64,000 nt of DNA from the NCBI GenBank assembly GCA_963693315.1, contig OY856186.1:130121143-130185142 (forward strand). The letters run 5' to 3'. The translations under genes were made by a program, and so were the position numbers. Position 1 is the stretch's first letter, and every line of letters starts with the position of its first letter. The DNA is from Diogma glabrata. Taxonomy: Eukaryota > Arthropoda > Insecta > Diptera > Cylindrotomidae. The notes beneath the pieces are model-generated. The model did no database searches. It was given only the letters and a program-made list of their open reading frames with translations, and was not told where the DNA came from. Below, one piece after another: positions 25,761 to 36,699 of the stretch.

Positions 25761-26546
25761 GCTCGTTTTATTGAATCTTACCGGAAGCAATATTTTTGTG
25801 TTATTTTTGATCAATAATTGTAACCTACTATTGACATTTACGATTAAGCATTTATTTTCTTATGCATCCATGATCTGGCAATGATGAAAAACGTGTTCTA
25901 GACAGAGTTGTGAAAACTTGACCATTTTTGATTTTCCTGAAACTTAGCATATAAGTAGTATGGACAAAATAAAAAATACAACTTATTTTAAAATTTTTTT
26001 AAAGTGCATAGTTTGAGCATAGGGGGCACCCCAACATGCATGAAAAATGGAAAAATTCTGCACTGAAAGAAAAAAATGTTAAAAGCTACGTAAAAATAAC
26101 ATTTTCGAGTTATAATTTTCAGCCAACATTTAAAATATCATATCATGTTAATTTCATATTTCATTTCTTGATATTTTTAAAACGTAAAAATAACATTTTG
26201 CTTGCAATTTGATATTGAAAATTCAACATTTTAAAATGTTGAAATATGAATAAAAAATGATGAAGTAAAGTATAAAGAAAATTTTGAATCAACATTATAT
26301 TACTGATAAAATTAAACACAAAAATATTTTTAAAATATATTATTTTTATTAAATAATTCATTTATTAATAATTATTAGAATTATAGAAATCCAAAAATAT
26401 AAATGTATGTTTAAATAATATATAAATAATATAAATAATATGAATGTACATTAAAATAAATACATAAACATGTACATAACAATCAATTCATGTACATATT
26501 ACATAAAAATCAATAAAAATTTCATTTCATAGACATAAACAAATAA
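25760..26546. other. AT-rich sequence, no gene seen
   Basis: No credible ORF or terminal repeat. It lies downstream of the SAM-like gene and probably includes its 3' flank. Confidence 0.45.
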
Positions 26547-27580
26547 TTAAAGTTTCTTAATTCTAATCATTTTTAATCCGTCTGGTAAAGTATAAACATG
26601 AGTTGGCGAAGAATTAAATTCTTCAATATTATAAATCTTAAATAAGTTTAGATTTCTTTCAACTAAATAACTTTGGTTTTTATTTATTTCATAGGCTTTA
26701 TTTCATAGGTTTTATTTTTGTTTATTTATTTTAGTTTTATTTTTATTTATTTCATAGGTTTTATTTATTTCATAGGCAATTCTTTCCAATCTGATGGTTT
26801 AGGGATTATAGTTTCATTATTTTCTGCATCGTAGTAGTATTCTAAAATGCAATTTAAAATACTTTTTTGTTGTGCCTCCAGTAATTGTTTATGTTGCTTA
26901 TAATAATTGATTTTCCAGTGGCGGAGCTCTGCAATATATCACGTACACACTAAAAAATATATTAGTTTAAATTAATATAAAATAAAACGATATATAAACG
27001 AACAAATTTCGGACGTACCTTGTATGGTAAATTGCTACCACTTCTTTTTAATGTATAAGGCGTCGATGTAGATTGCAGCCATTGTGACACTTTCGAGATG
27101 GATGACATCGTATGTGTTTCTTCCGGATACTATATTAATAATATTACATTACGAAAACTGAAAAAATAGTGATACAATAACTAAATAGTGTAGCTATACC
27201 TTTTGGTTTTTCCATATGAAAAGTTTTTCGCGCAATTCTGCTCGTAAGCCAATATTTTTTATCATTTCTGCAATGTCCTCTTTTGATAAATATTTTAACC
27301 TGTTGAATGTTACACCTTTTTCTACAATTTTGCAAGTTAAAATTAAATTTATTAAAATTACAAATCATGATAAACTGTTTTTATATAGTTCTTAATTACC
27401 TATTAATAAAAGAAATAATTCTTCTAATCCCCATTCCAATAATAAACCATTCAACTCTTCATCTTGCTGCAACACCAAAATAATTTTATTTGTTTCCAAA
27501 TTTAATTCACTTTCACTATAACTAATATCCGAGAATATTATCGGGTCATTAATATTAAAATTATTATTATTTGCACTCAT
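26547..27580 (-). pseudogene. four-exon gene with SAM-like helical domain, damaged
   Basis: Read on the minus strand. Exon 1 is 27580-27400 (starts MSANNNN; donor G|GTAATT). Exon 2 is 27321-27200 (acceptor TTGTAG, donor AAG|GTATAG). Exon 3 is 27129-27019 (acceptor ATATAG, donor AAG|GTACGT). Exon 4 starts at 26949 after TTTTTTAG. The first three junctions keep phase. Residues about 48-100 (LEWGLEELFLLLI, then LSKEDIAEMIKNIGLRAELRE) look like a SAM-type five-helix fold, as in many uncharacterised insect proteins. Exon 4 begins VRDILQSSATGKSI. It then needs a one-base shift to continue as NYYKQHKQLLEAQQKS and another around a tandem repeat to reach YTLPDGLKMIRIKKL and the stop at 26547. Introns are 78, 70 and 69 bp. 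It could be a transposon-borne gene; there is no evidence of host function. Confidence 0.65.
26679..26776 (-). repeat. ~17-bp tandem repeat interrupting exon 4
   Basis: Four imperfect copies of TTTATTTATTTCATAGG (plus strand). On the coding strand each supplies CCTATGAAATAAATAAA, which adds an in-frame stop and separates the DWKELP segment from the downstream INKNQSYLVE segment. Recognisable coding sequence on both sides shows the expansion came after the gene. Confidence 0.8.
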
Positions 27581-27589
27581 GCCTATTTT

Positions 27590-28590
27590 TAAAAATATTA
27601 AAATATTGAAAAATTTTAAAACAAAAATCAGATTCACGAACTTCAAGAAATGAAATGAAACTATATAATATTTACTGCAATTTTTCAGGACACAACACGT
27701 TTTATTTTATTCCCATTCAACATTTCATAATTTTTAAATCATCTTTTTTTAACAATTTAACGTTAGGAGGTAATGATTTTACATGTTGAATTTTAAAACA
27801 TTTCTTTTTTATATCAAAATAAGGTTTACGTTTATTACTACAAATTAACATTAATTTTTAACATTGAAACTTAACTAACGTTTTAATAATTTTAATGTTA
27901 AATCATTAAATTGTATGATATAATGTCAATTTTTATAACGATTTGCTAATTTTTATGTTGATTTATAAGAAATAAGTTATGTTTTGTAATATTTTCACGC
28001 CAATAGTTAAACTATGAAATTTTCATTAAACAACGTCATTCGACATTGTTTCATAAAAATTTTTTTTCATAATTCTATGAATCGTTACGTAACTTTATGA
28101 AAGATATTCATTAATAAACATGATGGGTCTTAATGAAATATTATCATCAAATCAATGAAAAAACGTCATAATTTAACGAACATTGTTAGCATGACAGCAG
28201 ACATTATAATCATGACTTTGGCATAATCTTTTTTCTGATGTTTGACCTTATTTTAATGTTAAACAAACATTAAATTATGAATAAGTCATTAAATCATAAA
28301 TCTCACTTCAGGACCTTAATCAGAACTTAATATTAAAGTCATATTAGAATTACAATTTCGGAGCCGTTCTTAACAAAAACACAGGGTTTTTGAGTTGTTA
28401 ATATAGAAAAACACATTTTTATTTTATTTATTTTACATACTGTCTGTCATCTGTGGGTCCCTATCCCACTGAAAAAAGTTAAAGAGAAGATTGAAAAATG
28501 AAAAACAAACTAAATTTTGAAATTCACACTTTTTATTTGTTTTTTAAAAATTCAGATAAAATATACATTTTCGAATATTTTGGTTTTTAC
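27590..28590. other. AT-rich upstream region, no gene seen
   Basis: Lies 5' of the SAM-like gene. 27900-28320 is rich in ATTAAA/AACGTT words (CATTAAAT, AACGTCATT). It looks like decayed non-coding element sequence with no clear termini. Confidence 0.4.
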
Positions 28591-28594
28591 TGTT

Positions 28595-29165
28595 CAAATT
28601 CTGTAGGTGGGAGGTAAACTACACCAAGTCACATTTTTTTCAAAATACGTTGTTTTATACTGTTAGAATCAGGATTTTGTTCTCTACCGAGAGGTTAATA
28701 ACACTGAGTCCCAACTAGTGTAGTTTTCGAGATAGAACAATTGTAAATGACACCAAGTCCAAAGCCCTTAGAGGTCAAGTGAACAAATTTTGACACCAAG
28801 TCCAAATGTTTAAGAGGTAACACATCAGGTACACATCAAGTGTACATAGTTCTATTTATGACTAAATAGTGTTATAGACGACAACAATGTATTTAGAGAT
28901 AAATAACACCAAGTCCACTTAGTCAATGTGTCTTTAGGTTTTAACGTTTCTTAAAAAATGTAAATAATTTTAAACGTTCTTTAACGTTAAACTTACATTG
29001 TTAATAATATATTTATTTGTTTATAAAAAAGCCTTTAACATTATTTTTGGAAACACCTTTTATGTACAATTATCTTGGGCTTGGGTCTTGGTTCTGTATG
29101 TTTCAAGGGACTTAGGAATACTAAGATCCATCATTGTGAGGTAAAGCACACCAAGTCCTTTTTAA
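28595..29165 (+). repeat. degenerate array of ACACCAAGTCC motifs
   Basis: At least six occurrences of (G)ACACCAAGTCC or close variants (about 28621, 28700, 28750, 28792, 28915, 29148), usually preceded 10-25 bp upstream by GAGGTAAA or GAGGT. Spacing is irregular (about 40-230 bp), so this is an old or eroded tandem repeat. An inverted copy of the first unit lies at 35083-35131, on the other side of the LTR element. Confidence 0.75.
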
Positions 29166-29327
29166 CAAATAACCGTTACATAATACGACGTAATTTAATA
29201 AGGATATCATGGAAATTAAAAAACAATTACAAAATAAAAAAAATTTTCGCGGTAAGGGAAGCAGTTAATAGAGATATAACAGGGTTTGTGATTTTCAAAC
29301 AGTTTTTTGGCTTTCCTGTAAAATTTT

Positions 29328-29472
29328 TGTTGTGGAATGCATTAACATATCGATACTTCATCTATCGATACGTTAAACGATAAAGTAATTAATGTATAAG
29401 TATTTTGAATAAACATGTTCACTTGGAATTGATCCATCAACCAGTTGAGTTATCATTTATGGAGATACAACA
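29328..29472 (+). repeat. 5' LTR (145 bp)
   Basis: Matches 34934-35078 nearly perfectly. The LTR is unusually short for gypsy elements. It contains TATCGATA-like words (ATATCGATACTTC, CTATCGATACG) and AATAAA near its middle, which may serve as the polyadenylation signal. Confidence 0.95.
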
Positions 29473-30163
29473 TTGGCGACGAAGATTGGCGAACCGCACA
29501 AAATCCAAAAGGTAAAACAATTTTGTTTTAATTAATATAAAAAAGTGAAATTTGTGTTTGGTTTAATTGTATTTTATAATATTTTCGGCATTGCAATTAT
29601 CAAAAAAAAATACATTTTGAGTTGCTAAATAAATTAAAGATTTCTAACAGGAAATTGTGATAAAACTAATAAAGAAAAAAATTACTGAAAATTCAAGGTT
29701 TTGTCTGGAAGACAATAATTAAAATTATTAAATATAAATAAAAAAAAAATTTTATCGGGATAAAGTTAATAAAAACTTCAACGTTTGTTTCATTTTTTCA
29801 TTTTATATGAAAAGAAATACATATTATTATATTCATAAAATATTGGCAAATAAGACTATAATTTGGTTGATGTGGTTTGGTTAATTTAGTTTGCTTTTTT
29901 TAAATTTGGCGCTAACATAAAGCATTTTTTTTTCTTGGTTTAAAGAAAATAAAGAGATTACAAATTAATTTTTAGTATTAAAATTATTTTTCTAATACTA
30001 ACATAAAATTGGCGAATTTTGATTAATTTCATATAATTTTGTAAAAAAAAATTTGTTGGCAAACCAATTTATTGGCTAATTTAAAAAGAAGTGAAAATAT
30101 AAAAAAAAAATATTTTATTCTTTATACTCAAAGTGGGAATTTAAATAAATTTAAATTAAAAAA

Positions 30164-31147
30164 ATGATTGGGTCTATAGAACCATTTACTCCTGGTGGAG
30201 ATTTTGAACGTTATCTTATGCGAATGGAGGAATTCTTCAAGTGCAATGATGTTGATGATAAGAAAAAGGTTTCACTTTTTATAACATTCATTGGACCAGA
30301 TACATTCGAAATTTTATGCCGGTTAGTACATCCGGATACACCTGTTAAAAAAACATATCAGGAATTGATAAAAATTCTAAAAGAACATTTTCAACCATCG
30401 GTTATTGAGATTGCGGAGAGTTTTAAATTTTACAAACGCAATCAAAAACAAAATGAAACGATATCTGAGTATATTGTAGAATTAAAGACGCTAGCATCCA
30501 CATGCAATTTTGATACTTTTTTAGAAAGAGCACTACGTGACAAGTTTGTTCTTGGGCTTGTTGATGAAAAAACGCAATCGATACTACTATCAGAAAAAAC
30601 ATTAACGTTTAAGAAAGCTTGTGATTTAGCCTTGAGTATTGAAATGACAGGAAGAGAGCAGCGTAATATAAAAAAGGAACCGTCTTCAGAAATACATCGG
30701 GTTCAACCTAGCTATAGTAGAAGTCGCCCAGTCAATAGAAGCTCAAATAACAGAAAATTCAAAAATTATCGTTCACCATCACTCAGATATTCATCATCAT
30801 CTGGTAGGAGTTTTAGCAGGGAAAAAACGATTTATAACTGCAACAAATGCGCTGGCAGTCATAAAATTAATGAGTGTGTGGCAAGAAATTGGGAGTGTCA
30901 CAACTGTGGTCAATGGGGACATTCTAAACGAGCTTGTAGATTTAAAAATCGCAAATTCTTTAGCAATAAAAATAGCGAAGTAGAAAATAATTATAAATTC
31001 ATGAATCTTAAAATAAATAATTTTTTTAATGATAATAATGTTGATAATAAAATAGAACCACCGCTTATTGTTAAAATGTTCGTTCAAAATAAATTAATTG
31101 ATATGGAAATTGATAACGGGGCTTGTTTTTCGTATATTGATGTATAA
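30164..31147 (+). CDS. gag: gypsy Gag with two zinc knuckles
   Basis: A 327-codon frame starting MIGSIEPFTPGGDFERYL after a 691-bp leader. Residues 1-165 form a retrotransposon Gag-type helical capsid (FKFYKRNQKQNETISEYIVEL, a common gypsy Gag signature). A basic serine/arginine-rich linker (180-225) follows, then two Cys-rich knuckles: CNKCAGSHKINEC and CHNCGQWGHSKRAC (canonical CCHC). The end of the frame runs into the start of the protease, with DNGA where DTGA or DSGA is expected, and stops at 31147. Pol continues in another frame from the overlap. Gag itself looks intact; it would form particles packaging element RNA. Confidence 0.9.
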   Translation: MIGSIEPFTPGGDFERYLMRMEEFFKCNDVDDKKKVSLFITFIGPDTFEILCRLVHPDTPVKKTYQELIKILKEHFQPSVIEIAESFKFYKRNQKQNETISEYIVELKTLASTCNFDTFLERALRDKFVLGLVDEKTQSILLSEKTLTFKKACDLALSIEMTGREQRNIKKEPSSEIHRVQPSYSRSRPVNRSSNNRKFKNYRSPSLRYSSSSGRSFSREKTIYNCNKCAGSHKINECVARNWECHNCGQWGHSKRACRFKNRKFFSNKNSEVENNYKFMNLKINNFFNDNNVDNKIEPPLIVKMFVQNKLIDMEIDNGACFSYIDV

Positions 31148-34100
31148 AAAACATTTTAACAATTGTGATTTAAATGAAGCTCAATTTAATAATATTTTTG
31201 TATTAACAGGAAGTAAAGTGGAAGTTGCAGGTTATTTCGTTGTTACAGTGAGGTGGAATGAGCACGAGTTTCAATTAAATTTGTCGGTGTTAAACACAAA
31301 ATCAAATTTTTTGCCTATCATTGGTCGAGATAGGATGCAAGCAATTTTGCCGAACTGGAGATTTTATTTTTTAAATACAAAGGAAAGCAAAATTAACGTA
31401 AAACCAACAAAATTGGCAGAATTTGAGGAACGGGATACACCGAGGATAGAACAGGTGTCTATGTCCGTAATAAAAGATTTGTGTGTGATAGCCCCAAAAG
31501 TGTTTGATTCTACAAATCAAGACCCAATAACAAATTTTACGGCAGATATTGTTTTGAAGGAAAATGCGCAACCAATTTTCCACAGGGCTTTTACACTACC
31601 TTTCGGAATTAAAGAAAACGTGGAAGTTGAACTGAACAAGTTAGTTAGTGAGAAGATTTTACGACCCGTAAAATATAGCGAGTGGGCGTCACCCATAGTG
31701 ATTGTACCGAAAACAAATGGTACCATACGAATATGTGGAGACTTTAAAGTAACGATAAATAAATTTGTCTGCATGGAACACTATCCGCTACAAATTGTGG
31801 AGGATATTTTGCATGTTTAGGAGGTTGTACTTGTTTTTGTGTTTTAGATCTGAAAGGTGCATATCAACAACTAGCACTTAGTGAAAGGTCAAAACCATTA
31901 GTGAGTATAAATACTCATAGGGGGTTATACCAATTTGTAAGGTTGCCATATGGTATTTCATCTGCATCTTCTATATTTCAGAGTATTATAGACCAAATTT
32001 TATGCGGTATTCCAGGGGTAAAAAGCTATTTAGATGATACGTTAATAGGAGGAATGGATGAAGAAGATGTAAAAAATAAATTAAAAGAAGTTCTACTAAA
32101 GTTAAATGAATATAATATTAAGATTAACATAGAGAAATGTAATTTTTTTAAAAATTCTGTGGAATATTTGGGTTTTATTATTTCAAAGGATGGAATCAAA
32201 CCAAATCCGAATAAAGTCGAGGCAATGGCAAGGCCTCCTACTAATGTTTCCGAACTTCAGGCGTTTTTAGGAATGGTAGATTTCTATGGCAAATTTCTAC
32301 CTAATTTGTCAACGTTGTTACATCCTTTGTATGTGCTGTTGAGAAAAGATGAGAAATTTGAATGGACTGACAAATGCAAAAGTTGTTTTGTTGAGTCCAA
32401 AAAGTTGTTGTCAAGCGGAAGGCTTTTAGTATTTTATGACCCAAAACTAACACTTATTGTTTGTTGTGACGCTAGTCCATATGGAGTGGGTGCTGTACTT
32501 GCTCACTTAATTGATGGCCATGAGATGCCAATTGCTTTTGCATCGAGTTCACTTAGTCCAGCGGAAAGAAATTATAGCCAGTTGCATCGAGAAGCATTGG
32601 CCGTAGTTTTTGCAGTAAAAAAATTTTATAAATACCTTTATGGAAATAAATTTTTAATATATAATGATCATATGCCTCTCCAGGAAATTTTTAACAACAA
32701 GAAAGGACTTACCTCGGTATCGGCACAACGAATTCAACGCTGGGCGTTGTACTTATCATCATTTAATTACGAAATTAAATATAGAAAAGGTTCCTTGTTA
32801 GGAAATGCTGATGGTCTATCGAGATTATCTTTAGAAAGAAATACAGGTTGGAATAAACCAGAAATTAATTCTTTTAATGTTTCGAACGAATTACCACTAA
32901 CGCATGAAGAAATTGCAAAAGAAACTCAGTCTGAGGAAATTTTACGAAATCTTTACAATTTTTTAATGAGTGGTTGGCCAAATGAAATTCCAAAAATATT
33001 AAAAAGTTATTTTAGGGTAAAAAATTCATTTTCTTGTTGTAACGATTGTATATTTTATGGGGAAAGAGTGGTGATTCCAGCAAAGTTGCAAAACAAAGTT
33101 TTGAAACTTTTACATGAATCACATACGGGAATTGTGCGTATGAAAATTTTAGCAAGAGAATGTTTGGTGGAGTGGTATTGAAAAGGATATTGAAATGTTT
33201 GGCCAGATGTGTATTTCATGTAATCTCAATCAATTAGTTAAAAGAGACTGTGAAAATTTTAATTGGCCTTCTACAACGTTTCAATTTGAGCGAATCCATT
33301 TAGTTTCATTATAGGAAATTTGATTTTCTTATATCATGCGATAATTTTAGTAAATGGATAGATGTGTATTTGTTGAATAGATACACCGCAGCATCAGTAA
33401 TACAAAAATTAAAGAATCAATTTTCTATTTTTGGGCTACCTACAGAAATTGTTACGGATAATGGTCCGCCGTTTTCCTCAAAGGAGTTCACCGAATTCTG
33501 TCAATTTAACGGTATCAAATTATCTCACAGTCCACCTTATCACCCTCAAAGCAATGGCTTGGTTGAATTGGCCGTTCAAACCGTAAAAATCTGCCTAAAA
33601 AAATCGACTATGGAAGGAGAAAAAATTTATGATTTAATAAATAATTTTTTATTCGATTACAGATCAACTCCATCAACTGTAACAGGGCTATCACCTGCTA
33701 ATATTATTTTTAAATTTATACCAAAAACCATACTGAATAAACTAAACAAAAGCAATATTCAGAAACAAAAAAAAGTAACATTTAACAAGCAGCCGAAGTT
33801 ACAGAATATTGGGAAATATAGATCTCAGCCTAAACCAAATTTTAAATTACATCCTGGACAAACAATTTTATATTTAAATAATCATAGCAACCACAATGCT
33901 AAATGGATCGGAGAAATTGTAAAACAAAAATCCAAATTATTATATTTAGTAAAAATCCGAGGATCAACACGTACAGCACATGGAAATCAATTGAAAATAT
34001 TCAACAGAAGTCAAAATAAATTTAAATATTTTCCAACGGAAAGCTTGAAAATTCGCAATAAAAGAAAACTCCAACCAATATATCAACAAATAAAACGTCC

Positions 34101-34149
34101 ACGGTCAACAAGAACGAATTATTATTTGAGAAATTCGATAAATCTATAA
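31098..34149 (+). pseudogene. pol: gypsy Pol (PR-RT-RNaseH-IN), frameshifted
   Basis: Three frames cover Pol. 31098-31820: protease remainder and N-terminal RT (ASPIVIVPKTNGTIRICGDF). 31820-33181 in a second frame: RT core with YLDD catalytic box (residues 43-46 counted from the Met at 31901), RT connection, and RNase H beginning with CCDASPYGVGAVL; the usual TDHKPL motif reads NDHMPL. The frame ends in the integrase zinc-binding region (HESHTG). 33364-34149 in a third frame: integrase core with TDNGPPF (D32) and SNGLVE (E68), the correct D35E spacing, and a basic C-terminus. The stretch 33182-33363 keeps the CISC pair, but the region expected to hold the first catalytic Asp is disrupted. The breaks at about 31820 and 33181-33363 make Pol non-functional here. 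Confidence 0.92.
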
Positions 34150-34286
34150 ATTTAAATTTTTAAATGTTCTGTGAATCGACTGATTATGAAAAATGTTATG
34201 TTAAGAAATTGTAATGTTTAGCATCAATATGCAAATGCTTTTGTTTGGAAATTATATTTTTTGGGATACTTGCTTAATAGTACATT

Positions 34287-34401
34287 ATGATGCTAGGACG
34301 TAAAGCTAAAGATTTTGGACGGATGTGGAGTTTGCAAATCGAGGCGCTAGCCGAGATTTGCACCCACATTAAGTCCAAAATAGCTTACGTCCGTGCATCA
34401 T
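34287..34401. repeat. 115-bp imperfect palindrome inside the LTR element
   Basis: Starts ATGATGC and ends GCATCAT. Arms include GATTTTGGAC/GTCCAAAAT, ATGTGG/CCACAT and GCAAATC/GATTTGC around a GGCGCTAGCC centre. Its open frame (from 34287) is a by-product. Confidence 0.8.
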
Positions 34402-34402
34402 A

Positions 34403-34791
34403 TACTATTTTTTATTCGCCGCAAGCAAAATATTTTAAGAAAAGTTGTTTATTCTATATTAAAATTATAAATTTTCATAAATTTTAAAATAAAAATATGT
34501 GGAACAAGTAACCTTTGACAAAATTTTTATTATTTTTTCCAAATTATTGTGTAGCTATGACAACAAATGATAACAACTATTTTAATTGGATAATGAAATT
34601 TTGAATTTAAGGGTTGCTTTGATAAAAATTTTTATTTTTCATAGAATAGAAACAAATACAAATGCTTTTTGCTTTTTTGGACGTAGCTATGACAACAAAA
34701 TAAATAGCTGAAAAGTGATACTTTAAAGCCGCAAATCACAGTACTAAAGTAACACTTTAATATGTAGGCGAATAAAAAATATGTTTTAGTA
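34403..34791. mobile_element. MITE-like inverted-repeat segment in the LTR element
   Basis: ACTATTTTTTATTCGCC near 34405-34421 is inverted at 34766-34790 (GGCGAATAAAAAATATGTTTTAGT). The interior has two copies of GTAGCTATGACAACAAA. Boundaries are approximate because a few bases differ at the tips. It could form one unit with the adjacent palindrome. Confidence 0.5.
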
Positions 34792-34933
34792 TACGGTTGT
34801 TCTCTTAAAAAGGGAGAAAGTATTAATAATTTGAAGTTATTGTATAATACAATACGTAGTATTTTTTTGAATTTAAATCTAGACTTAACGATATTTGTAA
34901 TTAGATATATAATGTATTCTTAAGAGGGAGAAA

Positions 34934-35078
34934 TGTTGTGGAATGCATTAACATATCAATACTTCATCTATCGATATGTTAAACGATTAAGTAATTAATG
35001 TATAAGTATTTTGAATAAACATGTTCACTTTGAATTGATCCATCAACCAGTTGAGTTATCATTTATGGAGATACAACA
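34934..35078 (+). repeat. 3' LTR (145 bp)
   Basis: Identical in length to the 5' LTR with only a few substitutions (for example ATCAATAC for ATCGATAC). Immediately preceded by the purine tract and followed by the ATTTT duplication. Confidence 0.95.
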
Positions 35079-35082
35079 ATTT

Positions 35083-35131
35083 TAAAAATGTGACTTGGTG
35101 TAGTTTACCTCTCACCTACAGAATTAAAAAA
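35083..35131 (-). repeat. inverted unit of the ACACCAAGTC array
   Basis: The reverse complement reads TTCTGTAGGTGAGAGGTAAA and then CTACACCAAGTCACATTTTT, matching 28597-28642. It shows that the LTR element inserted between oppositely oriented units of the array. Confidence 0.85.
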
Positions 35132-35538
35132 GTGATATCCAACAAATCTCCAAAACAGTTCTGCAGGAGACGCAAATTTCAAATTAAAGACATAAAACAT
35201 TTTGAAGCATATGTCGACTGCTCAAATGAGGCTATTGAATGAATACTTGATAGTATCAAAATAAACAAAATAAACTTTCTTGTATATCTTGAATACTATC
35301 GCCTATGCATAGTTTTATGGGTTGGACATGCAAATCGCGTTTCTTTAAGAAGTTGAGGTGGTCTTCTACTGGTGGTGTGTTTGTATTCCAAGTGGATAGC
35401 AATTTGGTAGAATTATCCACATTAATGGTAGAAAAATCCATATCAATCTATAAATAATTAAGGAAAGATATAGTAAAGATATTGGAATAATTCTTAATAT
35501 AAGACTACTAATAATTCTCAAATTGAAAGGTACTAACT
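35132..35538. other. no gene seen
   Basis: Two ~60-codon frames overlap on opposite strands here; neither shows a recognisable motif. Confidence 0.4.
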
Positions 35539-35546
35539 ATTCCACT

Positions 35547-36240
35547 CTTAGATTATAAAATACACAGGATAAGTAATATCTTTTTAAGTTGAAGTTATTT
35601 TTATTTACATAAAGTAGTGTGCGATTTTAACGTGATAGTATTTGCACTGAAAAAACACAGTAGCCTAGAAATTTCAATATCATCGAGGTTTTCCCTTGCT
35701 TGACCAAATATGCTTACAAAATAACAGACTTATGTAGAAATTTTGTATCTAACATTTTTACCGATTGGAGAATGACCAACCTTATTCAATTTTATTTTAT
35801 GTTTGTCAAAAGTATTTCGATTAAAATAAAACTGATAATATTAAAACTGAAAATTTGATCCTAACTAAAATTTTATCATGTACGCTTTGGTTTTGTTTTC
35901 ATTTAAACTATATGTAAAATGAAATGGATATTGTTTATATGGTTTACTGTTTCAGGTTTTGTTTTAATTTAGAATGAAATTAAAATGAAATATATATTAT
36001 TTGGCAGCTACTTCTTTCTGGCAATAGAAGAATAATAATATATTTTTTTTCTATAAATGGAAAGAGATAAAATGCTGCATGGGGCCCTGTATTTTTGTAT
36101 TTCTTTTTACATGAGTCTTTTCTTTTGTGGAAATTATTTTCAATGCAAAATTTGAATTTAAAAAATAGATTCAATTTTTTTTATAGTTTTATAGTGTACA
36201 TACACAAATATTACTTATCCTGTATATTTTATAATCTAAG
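35547..36240. mobile_element. MITE, 694 bp, 33-bp TIR and 8-bp target duplication
   Basis: Termini start CTTAGATTATAAAATA; the 33-bp arms (35547-35579 and 36208-36240) differ at a single base. The direct repeat ATTCCACT flanks the element exactly (35539-35546 and 36241-36248). 8-bp duplications are typical of hAT, P and Merlin elements, but the CTTAG tip does not fit the usual hAT CAG start. No coding capacity. Confidence 0.93.
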
Positions 36241-36665
36241 ATTCCACTGAAAGTTACTGTTCTCACATTGAAAGTAAAAATTCTCAGTTTGAAAGAAAAA
36301 TGGTTTAGTAACAAATTTCAGGTTCGTCTTAAATTTGACATTTATCGAAATTTACTGGAATTGTATGTATCATGTATTTATATACGAAAAAGCAGATAAT
36401 GTTTACCAATCTGAAGCCTGATGGTAATGTATAATACGGCCATTTTTTTAATATAACTTTAGTGGTGTTGTCCTTTATTTCGCATAATCTATATTTAGCG
36501 CAGGCTTTCCACAAATGATCAAACTCCTCCACACATGATCAAACTCCAAATTGTGTTGTGCTCTTAAGTTTTTTATGCATTAGGGATAGTGAAATAATTA
36601 AAATCGCATAAAAATATGGAAATTAAATGAACCTTCATTTCTGAAAATACTTTAGTTTAGTGTAA

Positions 36666-36692
36666 AATGGGCTATTATTTTGAAAACGTACA
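36666..36692 (+). repeat. outer tip of a second long-inverted-repeat element
   Basis: ATGGGCTATTATTTTGAAAAC then GTACAT equals the outermost ~25 bp of the element at 20528. Immediately inside, the sequence changes to satellite DNA, and the matching arm resumes only at 38786. Confidence 0.85.
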
Positions 36693-36699
36693 TTTTTAT

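Larger units (their letters stand above)
29328..35078 (+). mobile_element. Ty3/gypsy LTR retrotransposon, defective, 5751 bp
   Basis: Two 145-bp LTRs (29328-29472 and 34934-35078) start TGTTGTGG and end ATACAACA. They differ at a handful of positions, so the insertion is fairly recent. A 5-bp target duplication ATTTT flanks the element (29323-29327 and 35079-35083). A purine-rich AAGAGGGAGAAA precedes the 3' LTR, and TTGGCGACGAAG after the 5' LTR is the likely primer-binding region. Gag and pol are present with domain order protease, RT, RNase H, integrase (Ty3/gypsy type); no envelope ORF. Pol has frameshifts, so the copy is not autonomous. Secondary palindromic and MITE-like sequence sits between integrase and the 3' LTR. 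Confidence 0.95.

Noticed and set aside
26060..28490. CACTGAAA(G)AAAAAA words at 26062 and 28466 as termini of an element around the SAM-like gene
   Set aside because: They are in the same orientation rather than inverted, similar words occur at 35646, and no target duplication is visible.
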